The notes beneath the pieces are model-generated. The model was not told the origin of the DNA. It made no database searches and saw only the letters and a list, made by a program, of their open reading frames with translations. A stretch of DNA of 64,000 nt from CAYLLT01 sp964548565 (GTDB lineage Bacteria > Planctomycetota > Phycisphaerae > UBA1845 > PWPN01). Where the stretch lies: assembly GCA_964548565.1 (NCBI GenBank), contig CAZJTF010000001.1, forward strand, positions 14,261-78,260, read 5' to 3'. This document shows, piece after piece, positions 42,301 to 50,262 of this stretch; the stretch's first letter is position 1, and each line of letters opens with the position of its first letter. Both the position numbers and the translations under genes were made by a program.

Positions 42301-42742
42301 CCACGCGCGCCGGCAACGGGACCCAGCTCTCCTGCGCGACGGTCTGGTCAGCCTGCGTCAGCATGATGACCGTCCCGCCGTTGTTCACGAACTGGTTGAG
42401 CGTCGTCGCGGCGCTCGCCAGGGCCGATTTAATCGTGCTTTGCTGCGTGCAGAAGCTGCCGACGATAAACGTGTCGAAACCGGCGAGATTGATCGCCTGA
42501 CCGCTCTGCACCTGGGCAGTCTTGTCGGTATAGCTCTGCCCGATGTCCGTGAGCAGCTGGCCGAGCCCCTTCGTGTTCGAGAACTGGTCCTGGTAGTCCA
42601 GAATCGCCACGGTAACCGCCCCGCGCGCCGACAGGGACACCGCCAGCGCGACCAGGATCGCGAGTGCGCCCGCGCTTCTCCCTGCCCGCCCTGGTCCCGC
42701 TGTGTTGACCTGCTCCGCGGAACGAACGACCGATCCCGACAT
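39332..42742 (-). CDS. Metallophosphoesterase plus PQQ-type propeller with dockerin-like tail
   Basis: 1136 residues. N-terminal signal helix (AGALAILVALAVSLSARGA), then a 230-residue glutamine-amidotransferase-like fold (VAILDYQDQFSNTKGLGQLL, FVNNGGTVIMLTQ), an SdrD B-like repeat at about 285-375 (GPITGTVFNDADGDGVKDEG), a calcineurin-type phosphoesterase at 378-560 with DIHIGGN, ATGDLADSG, FGNHDANSGG and GHWHSQHT (all metal ligands present), a linker Ig-like domain, and an eight-bladed PQQ-like propeller at 715-1060 (FGSPVVKDKTVYVG, GVVHALNRTTGAPIWSSELG, GRLYALNLDTGAEVWSM). The tail DVDKDGDVDQTDFGYVQIC is dockerin-like. Start 42742 gives the signal peptide; no strong Shine-Dalgarno is seen. 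Confidence 0.8.
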   Translation of the reverse strand: MSGSVVRSAEQVNTAGPGRAGRSAGALAILVALAVSLSARGAVTVAILDYQDQFSNTKGLGQLLTDIGQSYTDKTAQVQSGQAINLAGFDTFIVGSFCTQQSTIKSALASAATTLNQFVNNGGTVIMLTQADQTVAQESWVPLPARVVRGDPDFDLVYRVQTGHQLFSTPNVISDSNLQGWRYTGSATWSTSWESIVTFEQVGVLAGDGATDVSLASIVEAGWGTGRALFLSLAPDKARNIGNTQAKLQAPRLMRNMLKYAEDVKAGTVPPIVIYRGGGWSGPITGTVFNDADGDGVKDEGEAGIAGVGVSDTIDLAVTAGDGTYTLPNAAGDARLIYISLPSGYAKTNTWYKRISGSSAPADFSFALASAEESRPFDFAQISDIHIGGNGTTALLTSALGEVAALKSPPKFILATGDLADSGSNLSHFDGYVAGVNSSAVPVFSVFGNHDANSGGASNYRKYLGPDYYSFDYADCHFLILNAIQKTTQQQAWVAKDLQLLRGSKRLFIFQHYSPSQEEHTQFQSWSAEAVFSGHWHSQHTVSVGSMTSYNTATFLFGGIDCSPAGFKVISVTTDRSTSRMRWIADGKQLQIVTPSNSVLVPNDDVLVIVNAYETSADVESVGYRVEHSGEVVAEGSLTRQGQWSWRTMLPAAQIPRGAYDLHVTATNDRGETSTAQTTFTVLGLRKPRTAPDGEWTQFGGGPARGGVAAGALEPPLGPVWAADTEGTIDFGSPVVKDKTVYVGVKDRGDLEKNGVLALKAEDGSRVWFTPTPAAVSHSVTLDQDRVYACSHGGVVHALNRTTGAPIWSSELGSPYQRFQYSGPLLLNGALFAGTYAYFASFNPATGSKNWPQSYGADWISSNACPSGTGNIVVVPANWANNVRAVNAATGATIWQYSVQGLHGSPVIVGNDVLFTDYSGTLHCAVLANGSSRWTRPLGGGRSASTPAVANGIVVAGGTGYIRGFRLDTGAQIWEKQLATSALKMAPYNNTFAALAGSPTIADRIAYVPCGDGRLYALNLDTGAEVWSMRFGTPLLSAPCIIGNVMYLTAFDGNVYALASRSAFAIPTDVDKDGDVDQTDFGYVQICLTPNGNIEVLPGCEPVNFNLDPLVDQADVEMLLDCLSGANRDIDTNCLN

Positions 42743-42762
42743 AGGACAGCTCGACAAATAAG

Positions 42763-42809
42763 GGCGCTGCCGGGTCAGACAGAAACTTTCCAGCCGACCC
42801 GGCAGCGCC
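42763..42809 (-). terminator. Strong terminator between two minus-strand genes
   Basis: GGCGCTGCCGGGTC (42763-42776) and GACCCGGCAGCGCC (42796-42809) form a perfect 14-bp stem with a 19-nt loop. On the minus strand it is followed by CTTATTTGT. It lies about 80 nt after the PEP-CTERM gene stop and 20 nt before the phosphoesterase start, so it would end the upstream transcript and sit in the leader of the next one. Confidence 0.7.
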
Positions 42810-42891
42810 GGCCCTGAAAACTGTCTACCGGGAAGCGGGCTGCTCTCCCCATCGCCCGCTCCCCCGGTAGAAGCGTGACTCCGCCTGCCCC

Positions 42892-44466
42892 TCAGCGCGA
42901 CAGGCTGCGGCGACGCCTCGCCGCGACGATCCCGCAGGCGGCCATCATCATCAGGCACAGCCCGGGTTCCGGAATCTCGACGACCAGCGGCGTGCCCGGA
43001 ATCCCGCCGTACCACGTGTAGTAAGCGCCATTGTCGGCGCCGCCGTTGCCCCAGCTCGCCAGCCCGACGCTGCCCGCCAGGATCGGGTCGTTCAGGTCGG
43101 TGATGACCGGGTAGTTGATCGGCAGGCCCCCGACGGGGGTCACCTGCACGAACAGCTGGTTTCCGATGGCCTTGACGCTCAGGTCGAACGGAACTTCCGT
43201 CCCCGCCCCGCCCGAATCATCCATGAACACGAACAGAGGATTCGACTGGTTGTCGCGGAACAGCTCGGACCAGACGCCGTCCTTGAACTTCTGCACCGAC
43301 AGCCCCTGCGGCGCCCGCTCCCACATGTTCGTCGCCGTGATCGTCTGCCGGGCGAAGTTGACCCGGTAGAATGCGCTGTCGTTCTCCTGCACGCGCACGA
43401 GCACACCCACCCCGTCGTCGTCCAGGTTGGCGACCCGCACCTTCATTTCGTAGTTCGACATCGCGCTGCTGCCGGGCTCGTTGACAACGACGGCGGGGCT
43501 GATGAAGTCCACGTTCGGCGTGGCCTGCGTCGCCCATTCGTAACCGTTGCTGTCCTCACCGATCCGGCCCTTCGGGAACTGCAGGCGGAAATTGCCCAGG
43601 TCGTCTCCCTGGCCGCCCGTGTTGCCGGCGGAATTCCGCATCGTCACCGCGCGCCAGCTCACCGGCGACGTGAACGATTCCGAAAACAGCGTGTTCGCGT
43701 TGTTCGCGTCGGTGACCGTGACCTGGCTGGCCTCGACACCCCAGAGCGCCCGGAGAGCCGAGGGCGAATTGGCGGTGCCGCCATTGCGCTCATACCAGGA
43801 GTGAACGCCGATCTTGCCGGCCTTCAGGTCGGCATCCGTGCCGCTGTGGATCAGCGTGTTGTCCACGTAGACCGACCAGGCCGTCCCATTCACCTCGACT
43901 TTGACGTTCATGGGGAAGTAATTTGCCGCGTCATTGTCGGTGATCTTCGGCACGAACGTTGTGCTGGGGGCGGCGATCTGCGTGATGGCGTTGTTGACCA
44001 CCTTCTGGACCGACACGCCCCTGCCGAAACCGAGGTTGCTGCTCTGGTTGCGCAGCCCCACGCGGAAGTAGTTCCCCGTGTCCTGCCAGCCGAACACGAC
44101 CCCGAATCCGTCGTCGTCGTTCGTCGTCAGGGTCGTCGTGAAGTTGTACGCGTCCGGGGTCGTGAAATTGTCGTTGATCATGATGTACGGGGTGTACCGG
44201 CCGTCCGTCGAGGAGGTGCTGTCACCCCACCGTCCGCCGCCCGATTCCTGCAGCGCGCCGGTCCGCAGGTGGATGCCCCAGTTCGGCTTCTCAACCGTCG
44301 CCGGCGCCAGGGTCGGCGACTGGTTGGGGTTGGTCGGGTTCGGATCGACCCATCCGTTGTAGCTGTTGATAAAGGGGTCGCTGATCAGCGGGTCCCCCGG
44401 GGCGCCGAGCGCCGGCAGCGCCGCCGCCGCGAGCGACAACAAGGCAAGAATTCGCACGATCGTCAT
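42892..44466 (-). CDS. PEP-CTERM protein with two DDDG lectin-like modules
   Basis: 524 residues, start 44466 after AGGAGGG. Signal peptide (ILALLSLAAAALPALG). Two homologous modules follow, each with an acidic turn D[DN]DG-x-G, then a NYFR or FYRVNF strand and SVQK: TLTTNDDDGFGVVFGWQDT near residue 115, and RVANLDDDGVGVLVRVQEN near residue 355. Residues between them (PNWGIHLRTGALQ, KVEVNGTAWSVYVDNTLIHSG, GKIGVHSWYERNGG) suggest a jelly-roll lectin fold of the LamG/thrombospondin-C type. The end is a PEP-CTERM signal (EIPEPGLCLMMMAACGIVAA then RRRRSLSR). It lies 51 nt after the related dockerin-tailed gene, so both are probably co-transcribed. Confidence 0.78.
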   Translation of the reverse strand: MTIVRILALLSLAAAALPALGAPGDPLISDPFINSYNGWVDPNPTNPNQSPTLAPATVEKPNWGIHLRTGALQESGGGRWGDSTSSTDGRYTPYIMINDNFTTPDAYNFTTTLTTNDDDGFGVVFGWQDTGNYFRVGLRNQSSNLGFGRGVSVQKVVNNAITQIAAPSTTFVPKITDNDAANYFPMNVKVEVNGTAWSVYVDNTLIHSGTDADLKAGKIGVHSWYERNGGTANSPSALRALWGVEASQVTVTDANNANTLFSESFTSPVSWRAVTMRNSAGNTGGQGDDLGNFRLQFPKGRIGEDSNGYEWATQATPNVDFISPAVVVNEPGSSAMSNYEMKVRVANLDDDGVGVLVRVQENDSAFYRVNFARQTITATNMWERAPQGLSVQKFKDGVWSELFRDNQSNPLFVFMDDSGGAGTEVPFDLSVKAIGNQLFVQVTPVGGLPINYPVITDLNDPILAGSVGLASWGNGGADNGAYYTWYGGIPGTPLVVEIPEPGLCLMMMAACGIVAARRRRSLSR

Positions 44467-44517
44467 CTTCTGCCCTCCTGAGGCTGCTGCCTCGGTTGAA
44501 TGTCGAACACCTCCAGC

Positions 44518-47500
44518 CTACTCATTGGCACAGTTCGCGTCCAGAGGCATATCGCCTGAATAGCATGCCTGAAAGATCGCAAAGTCATCCATATCGACGT
44601 CCGTGTCGCCGTCGCTGTCCGCCCGGTTGCACCGTACGTCCGGGTTGGTCCGCGGAATGGTGGGCCCGCTCGCGCAGGTCTTCCAGAGAATAAAGTCGAG
44701 ATCGTTCACCCGGTTGTCGTCGTTCAGATCCGGGATGGGCCGTCCGGCAACACCGACGACACGCACATTGTCGAAAACGCCGGCCGTATCGATGTACTTC
44801 GTCCAGTCGAAGCCGATCCCCAGGTAGTTGTTGATCTCGTCGACGCGGCCGTCGGCGTCTCCCATCCCCCACACTGTCGCGCCGATCTTGCCCTGCAGCA
44901 GGGGGTTCGACGGATCGGAGAACGACCACATGTACTGTGTGACGCCGTCCGCCGTCGCGTTCGGCCCGCCGTAATCGCACTCGGAGTCGCTGTCCAGACA
45001 GAGCTCGGTCACCTTGATGTTGAAGTCAGCCCCGGTGGCCTGCAGTTCCAGGCGCCATCTCTGCCCCGGGCGATACACGAAGCCGGCGTTGTAAAACATC
45101 TCCTGGTAGGTGCCCGCCAGCCGCTTCTGGACCGACACGCCCTGCGGCGGGCCGCCGTTCGCGTTGTTCGCCTGGCTCATGAACATCAGGCGGTAAAAGT
45201 TCTCCTCGTTCTGGTAGCGGAACAGCACGCCGATCCCGTCGTTGTCCAGCGCCTGTATGTCCACCGTGTACGTGTAGTCGATCCAGTGGCTCTCGCCGGC
45301 CACCGCCCGCGGACCGTCGAAATTGGTCGTGCCCCGCGTGTTGTTGCCCTCTTCCAGGAAGGCTGTCCCGACAATGTAGCGGTTGTCGCGCGCGCCCAGC
45401 GCCTTCAGATCCTCGCGGATGCCGATCCCCGAGGTCTTCGCTCCCGTCCATGCCTGGCTGTACGACGCCGACTCGCCCAGTACCGAGTCCACATCGGACA
45501 TCGTCTCCTGCGTGGCATCCACCCAGCCTTTCGGATCGGGCGCACCCATCCCGTCGGTGAACACAGGCTGGCTCTGGCCCGCCAGCGTCAGCTTGATCTC
45601 GCGGAACTCGTTGACGTTGTTGCCCCAGGTGTGCAGGCCCACCGTGCCGCGCGTGAGCGGCGCGGGATCCACCACCGTCGCCTGGTAATAGTTGTCCTGT
45701 TCGTATCCGGTATCGAGCGTGTCGATCTGGATCCGGAACGTCCCGCCGGTGCAGATCACCCGCGCCCGCCAGATCTTGAACCCCTCCTCGATACCTCCGC
45801 CCGCCGCCCAGCCGGCCGAGTTGTACTTGAAGCCCGCCAGCGGCGTGCTATCGTTGTCCCCGGGCGCGGTCGAATCGATATCGCTGAACAGCTCCGAGTA
45901 CACGCCGTTCACGACCCGCTGAACGCTGATGCCCGACGGCGGCGCGCCCGTGCTGACCTGCGCCTCGTCCTGGAACGTCAACCGGTAGAAGTTCTTCTCG
46001 TCCTGGAACCGGAACAAGAGACCGATGCCGTCGTCATCGTGCGCCTCGATCACGGCCTCGTATGTGTAGTCCGTCCAGTTGGTCGCCCCCGGATCCATGC
46101 GGACCAGCCGCGGCCCCTGGAACTCCCGCCGCTGACCCGTACCGTCCGCCATGTTGGCATTGCTCGACATCTCCAGGGCGGAGTTCTGGAATTTGCGGAT
46201 CCAGCTTCCGGTCAGGCTGGTTCGGATGGGCACGCCCCGCGCGATGTTCGTTGCGACTCCGCCCACGACCTTCTGGGCCGAGGCGCCCTGGGCAAAGCCG
46301 TAGCTCCCGGTCGCCTCGTTTCGGAAGCCGACCCGGAAGTAGTTGTTGTCATCCACGTGCCCGAATACGAGCCCCAGCCCGTCATTGTCGTAACTTCGCA
46401 GGCGGGCACGGAGCGTGTAGTCCGCCCCGGCGTTGAACCCGTCCTTCACGAGCACGTACGGAACGTACTTCCCGTCACCATTCGTGCCGCCGTCGAGCGA
46501 GCCGCCGTTCCTCTGGCGACCGTCCGTGGGATCGAGAAGGTTTGCCGTCGACAGCAGGCGGATGCCCCATGCGGCGGGCCGCCCCGCGATCTGCGGAACC
46601 GCCGGGTCGTACGTGCTTCGCCAGTTGTTGTAACCCTTCGGCAACACGTCCCCGACCAGCGTGATCGGCGTCGCGTCCGTGGTCACAATGAACGGCGTGC
46701 TGACCCCCCCGTAGCTGTAGAAGAACGTCGCGTCATTACCCCACGCGTGCAGTCCGGCCGTGCCGGCGGGCACCGGGTCGCTGGCGTCCACGATGTCCGG
46801 ATACGTGATGGTCTGAGGTGACGGGCCGGCCGGATCGTTCACAACCGTCAGTTGGATTGTCGCCGTCCCGCCGCTGCCCGTGATCCGCGCCCGCACATCG
46901 AACGGGATGTTTGAGGCGTACGTGAACAGCGGGCTACCCTGGTTGTCCCGGAAGATTTCGCTCCAGACACCGTTGCGGCACTTCTGGACCGAGACGCCCT
47001 GGGGGGCCCGCTCCCACGCGTTGGTCGCGGTAATCGCCTGACGGACAAACGTGATCCGGTAGAAGTTCGTATCATCCTGCGCCCGGAGTAACACGCCCAT
47101 GCCGTCGTCGTCCGTGGCCAGCAACCGGACCTTCGCTTCGTAATCGGCCCAGGCAGAACTGCCGGCCGCGTCGTACGCGACAGCAATGCCCATGAAGTCC
47201 ACGTTGGGGGCGTTGTTGGTGGCCCACGTAAAGTAATTGCTGTCGTCCGTGTAGGCGCCCCGGTGGAAATCCCACCGCAGGTCCCCCAGGCTTCCCAACT
47301 CGGTCACCGCCGCGCCCATCGCGTTGGTCGTGAGCATCCGCCGCCATTTGCCTGCGATGATCGCCGGAAGCTCCCACGTCTCCTGCAGCAGGGTCGCCCC
47401 GGCGCCGTCCTCCACAGTTAAGTACTCGCACTCCGTCCCCGAAATGGGGCTTCCACCGCGCTGAGCCCAGGACATCACGCCCACCGACCCCGCATGCAGA

Positions 47501-47784
47501 TCCGGATCCGTTCCCGACAGCGTGGCGCTGCCGTTCACGGTAATGGTGAACGTCTGCCCCACGACCCGCACCTCCACGTCGAAGGGCGTCCCGTCGATCG
47601 GGGGCGAAAAGTCGTGCGGAACAGACCACGCCGGCAGCGCCGCGTGCGTCATGGCGTTCTGCCACGGGGCCCGGTTGAAATCGTCCTCGAAGAGCAGGCT
47701 CTGCCCGGCCGTGGTCGAGACCACCCCCAACAGCAGCGCGCAGAACAACCCTTTCCCCATGAAGGCTCCGTGCCGTTGTGACAT
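44518..47784 (-). CDS. Dockerin-tailed protein with tandem DDDG lectin-like modules
   Basis: 1088 residues, start 47784 set by GAGGAG. After the signal peptide (GLFCALLLGVVSTTAGQ) four full copies of the module in the next gene are seen, with cores LLATDDDGMGVLLRAQ, RSYDNDGLGLVFGHV, EAHDDDGIGLLFRFQ and QALDNDGIGVLFRYQ, each followed by NFYR or NYFR and GVSVQK or GASAQK. The first 75 residues hold only the tail half of a module (FDVEVRVVGQTFTITVNG), as though its front was deleted. The C-terminus is a two-part EF-hand tail (DLNDDNRVNDLDFILWKTC; ADSDGDTDVDMDDFAIFQAC). It has no PEP-CTERM signal. Ligand unknown; large extracellular binding protein. Confidence 0.78.
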   Translation of the reverse strand: MSQRHGAFMGKGLFCALLLGVVSTTAGQSLLFEDDFNRAPWQNAMTHAALPAWSVPHDFSPPIDGTPFDVEVRVVGQTFTITVNGSATLSGTDPDLHAGSVGVMSWAQRGGSPISGTECEYLTVEDGAGATLLQETWELPAIIAGKWRRMLTTNAMGAAVTELGSLGDLRWDFHRGAYTDDSNYFTWATNNAPNVDFMGIAVAYDAAGSSAWADYEAKVRLLATDDDGMGVLLRAQDDTNFYRITFVRQAITATNAWERAPQGVSVQKCRNGVWSEIFRDNQGSPLFTYASNIPFDVRARITGSGGTATIQLTVVNDPAGPSPQTITYPDIVDASDPVPAGTAGLHAWGNDATFFYSYGGVSTPFIVTTDATPITLVGDVLPKGYNNWRSTYDPAVPQIAGRPAAWGIRLLSTANLLDPTDGRQRNGGSLDGGTNGDGKYVPYVLVKDGFNAGADYTLRARLRSYDNDGLGLVFGHVDDNNYFRVGFRNEATGSYGFAQGASAQKVVGGVATNIARGVPIRTSLTGSWIRKFQNSALEMSSNANMADGTGQRREFQGPRLVRMDPGATNWTDYTYEAVIEAHDDDGIGLLFRFQDEKNFYRLTFQDEAQVSTGAPPSGISVQRVVNGVYSELFSDIDSTAPGDNDSTPLAGFKYNSAGWAAGGGIEEGFKIWRARVICTGGTFRIQIDTLDTGYEQDNYYQATVVDPAPLTRGTVGLHTWGNNVNEFREIKLTLAGQSQPVFTDGMGAPDPKGWVDATQETMSDVDSVLGESASYSQAWTGAKTSGIGIREDLKALGARDNRYIVGTAFLEEGNNTRGTTNFDGPRAVAGESHWIDYTYTVDIQALDNDGIGVLFRYQNEENFYRLMFMSQANNANGGPPQGVSVQKRLAGTYQEMFYNAGFVYRPGQRWRLELQATGADFNIKVTELCLDSDSECDYGGPNATADGVTQYMWSFSDPSNPLLQGKIGATVWGMGDADGRVDEINNYLGIGFDWTKYIDTAGVFDNVRVVGVAGRPIPDLNDDNRVNDLDFILWKTCASGPTIPRTNPDVRCNRADSDGDTDVDMDDFAIFQACYSGDMPLDANCANE

Positions 47785-47852
47785 GTTGAGCTCCTCTACC
47801 CTGACGTCAGACCACAATTCTCAACCGGCGTCTGAAAACGTCCCCGCTGGTC

Positions 47853-48746
47853 CTATCGCTTGATGTACTCCTGCGGGACGTGGCTGACCGACATGTCGCT
47901 CCGGTCCAGCGTCCTGTATGTGTTCTCGCGGGTGATCCAGCCGGCGTGCATGTCGGCAAACAGCATGTTCCAGCCCTTCGGCCCGTGGTTGTCCAGCGGG
48001 CTGTCCGGCCAGTTGTTGATGTCGGCGGTCCCGAGGATCTCCGGATCGTCTCCGTCCAGCACCAGGATGACGTACGCGGCCCTCTTCTGAACGATCCGGG
48101 GCCGCTTCAGCGAATCGGGGAAGCCGTTGTTGTCCGTGTCCACGTCGCCCCGCCCGGTGTACAGCGCGTACGGAAGCCGTGGATTCTGCGTCTCGGCCGA
48201 TCCCGGTCCGGCATAGTCGTACTTCTGGAATCCGTTCCAGAACTCGTAACTGTGGCCGTAGTGGCCGTCCGCGCCGCCGTGGTCCCGGCTGTCGGCGTTG
48301 TTGTTCAGGTCGGCCGCCTTCATGAGCCGGTTGTTCGTCCCCGGGCAGATCAGGAGGCCCCAGTCCCGGATGTACCGCCGGCTCGGTGAGCCCTTCGATG
48401 CGCCCGGGTTCCCTCCGCCGCCCGGGCGTGGAATGCTCTTCATATCCAGCGCGAGCGCCACGACCGAGTCCCCGCCGATCGTGTCCTTTCCCCAGCGCCA
48501 GGTGGTGAAGTCGAACGGGTGGTTGTACATGAAGTAGTCCTGGTTGTGGTCCTCCGAATAGAGCGTCATGGCCTGGCCCATGCCGCGGAGGTTGGCCTGG
48601 CATCCCACGCGGTAGGCCTGCTCCCGCGCCTGGCGCAGGGATGGCAGCAGGATCGAAACAAGCAATGCGATGATGGCCACGACAACGAGGACTTCAATCA
48701 GGGTGAACCCTGACGTTGACCGGCGTCCGACGTCGGCTCTTCTCAT
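47853..48746 (-). CDS. Pseudopilin-like protein of the DUF1559 type
   Basis: 297 residues with prepilin signal SGFTLIEVLVVVAIIALLVS, preceded by a basic leader. The stem helix runs into SLRQAREQAYRVGCQANLRGM, sharing the conserved Cys and the NL.G motif with the copy at 38.1-39.0 kb. The C-terminus has NHGPKGWNMLFADMHAGW, again H-x10-D but with Met in place of Gly after the Asp. Shine-Dalgarno AAAGGGG. It is the first gene of the long minus-strand block and precedes the dockerin-tailed DDDG protein by 68 nt. Confidence 0.85.
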   Translation of the reverse strand: MRRADVGRRSTSGFTLIEVLVVVAIIALLVSILLPSLRQAREQAYRVGCQANLRGMGQAMTLYSEDHNQDYFMYNHPFDFTTWRWGKDTIGGDSVVALALDMKSIPRPGGGGNPGASKGSPSRRYIRDWGLLICPGTNNRLMKAADLNNNADSRDHGGADGHYGHSYEFWNGFQKYDYAGPGSAETQNPRLPYALYTGRGDVDTDNNGFPDSLKRPRIVQKRAAYVILVLDGDDPEILGTADINNWPDSPLDNHGPKGWNMLFADMHAGWITRENTYRTLDRSDMSVSHVPQEYIKR

Positions 48747-49255
48747 GGGCAGCCCCTTTCATCAGTTGCGCACAGAACGGATGCGCAGAAAAGGCCTTCC
48801 ACTGCCTCACCAGATGCACGATGATGGCAGAGCCTCAAGCTGAACTGTCGCGGCGCCCAGCCCGCGGCACAGGCGGCACTGCCGAGTTGATAAACCCAGC
48901 GTACGCCGGGGCCGGGGCCGGATCAAGCAAAAAATGGATGAGCGGGAGGTAAGATTTGCATTGTTATCGGTCTCTCAGCCGGGCAGTGCTCCCGGCGTCG
49001 TCTCCCGGTCGGAGGCATCGTCAGCCGGGTGGGCCAGCGACCACAGCTCTTTTCAGCCATAGGGGATGGTCGGGTTCGTGTGGGGCGTCGGACGATGAGT
49101 TGGCCGGCCGCGCTCCCGGCTTCACCTCGTAAGAACACTCGACCCCGAAAGATTTTTTTCGACATCCCGTAATTTACACCACACGCTTCCAATTCTGTGC
49201 TATATTCCATGCGTCACCGCTCACGGATGAGCACAGGGGTTCACGGAGTCGAACC
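48747..49255. other. Divergent intergenic region
   Basis: 509 bp without a credible gene. It must hold promoters for the pseudopilin block (minus) and the macroglobulin gene (plus). A run of seven T at 49153-49159 and TATATT at 49201-49206, about 50 nt before the macroglobulin ATG, are the only promoter-like elements; no matching -35 is clear. A short CCGGGGCCGGGGCCGG repeat lies near 48908. Confidence 0.4.
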
Positions 49256-50162
49256 ATGAACGGGGTCCTGGCTCGGGCCTGGCGTTTCCAGGCTGTCGTT
49301 GTCGCTGTCAACATTCTGGGGATCATCTGGATCCATCACGACCTGACGCGGGGAAGTGGTCCGCGTCTGCGCGTGCTGTCGGCACTCCCGGCCCATGATG
49401 CGTACGGGGCGGACCGCCTCACGCTCATTTTTGACGATGCACTCCCCCTCGGCGGCGAGCCGGGTCGTGGCCTCGAGCAGCCACCATTCGTCCTCGAGCC
49501 CGCGGTGGCCGGACAGTGGTTCTGGCCCGTCGCCGACCGCCTTGAATACCGTCTCCGCGAGCCGCTTCCGCCGGGCCGCCGATTCAAACTCGTACCTTCG
49601 CCTGATCTCGAACGTCTGACCGGCCGCACCCTGGTCGGACCCCGCGAGTTCAAATTCGAAACCCGCCCGCTCCGTCTGGAATCGTGCGTTCCCACCGGTC
49701 CCGATCGCACGCACGTCAGCCTTGAGCTGCGGTTCAACCAGCCGGTCAATCCCGGCGCGCTCCTCCGCTATGTGCGCCTCCAGGACGTCGCCGCGCGGTC
49801 GCTCGAGCCGCGATGCCTGACGCAGAAGCCATCCGAGACGATCACCCTCCGCGTTCCCCGCGGCATGGGCGACTCTATCGGTGTCTTCGTGGGAAGAGGC
49901 CTCACCGGCAGCGGCGGCGAACTTCCACTCGGCGTCGACGCGCAGCACCAGGTTCAGATCCCGCTGGCATTTACGGCCATGCGCGCCGAGGTCGACGCCC
50001 CCCGTCTCGAAGAGAACCTCACCGTGCGCGTCGAATTCTCGCAGCCGCTTCTGAGCGAGCAGCCCGTCCCGGGCGTCCGACTCGAACCCGCCGTACAGAA
50101 CGTTCAGGCGCGGATCGGCTTCGGGAATACGCTGCTGCTCGAAGGTCCCTTCCGTCCCGGGA
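49256..50162 (+). CDS. Bacterial alpha-2-macroglobulin, N-terminal part (ends in assembly gap)
   Basis: 302 residues before the N-run. Start 49256 has GGAG 8 nt upstream. An N-terminal hydrophobic helix (FQAVVVAVNILGIIWI) anchors the protein to the inner membrane. Several Ig-like beta segments follow (LSALPAHDAYGADRLTLIFD, LRFNQPVNPGALLRYVRL, VRVEFSQPLLSEQPVPGV), matching the extra N-terminal domains of YfhM-type macroglobulins. The frame continues in the section after the gap in a different phase; if the gene is intact the true gap length must equal 2 modulo 3. Confidence 0.85.
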
Positions 50163-50262
50163 NNNNNNNNNNNNNNNNNNNNNNNNNNNNNNNNNNNNNN
50201 NNNNNNNNNNNNNNNNNNNNNNNNNNNNNNNNNNNNNNNNNNNNNNNNNNNNNNNNNNNNNN
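50163..50262. other. Assembly gap of 100 N
   Basis: A run of exactly 100 N, the usual placeholder for a gap of unknown size, inside the macroglobulin gene. Any feature inside is unseen. Confidence 0.99.
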
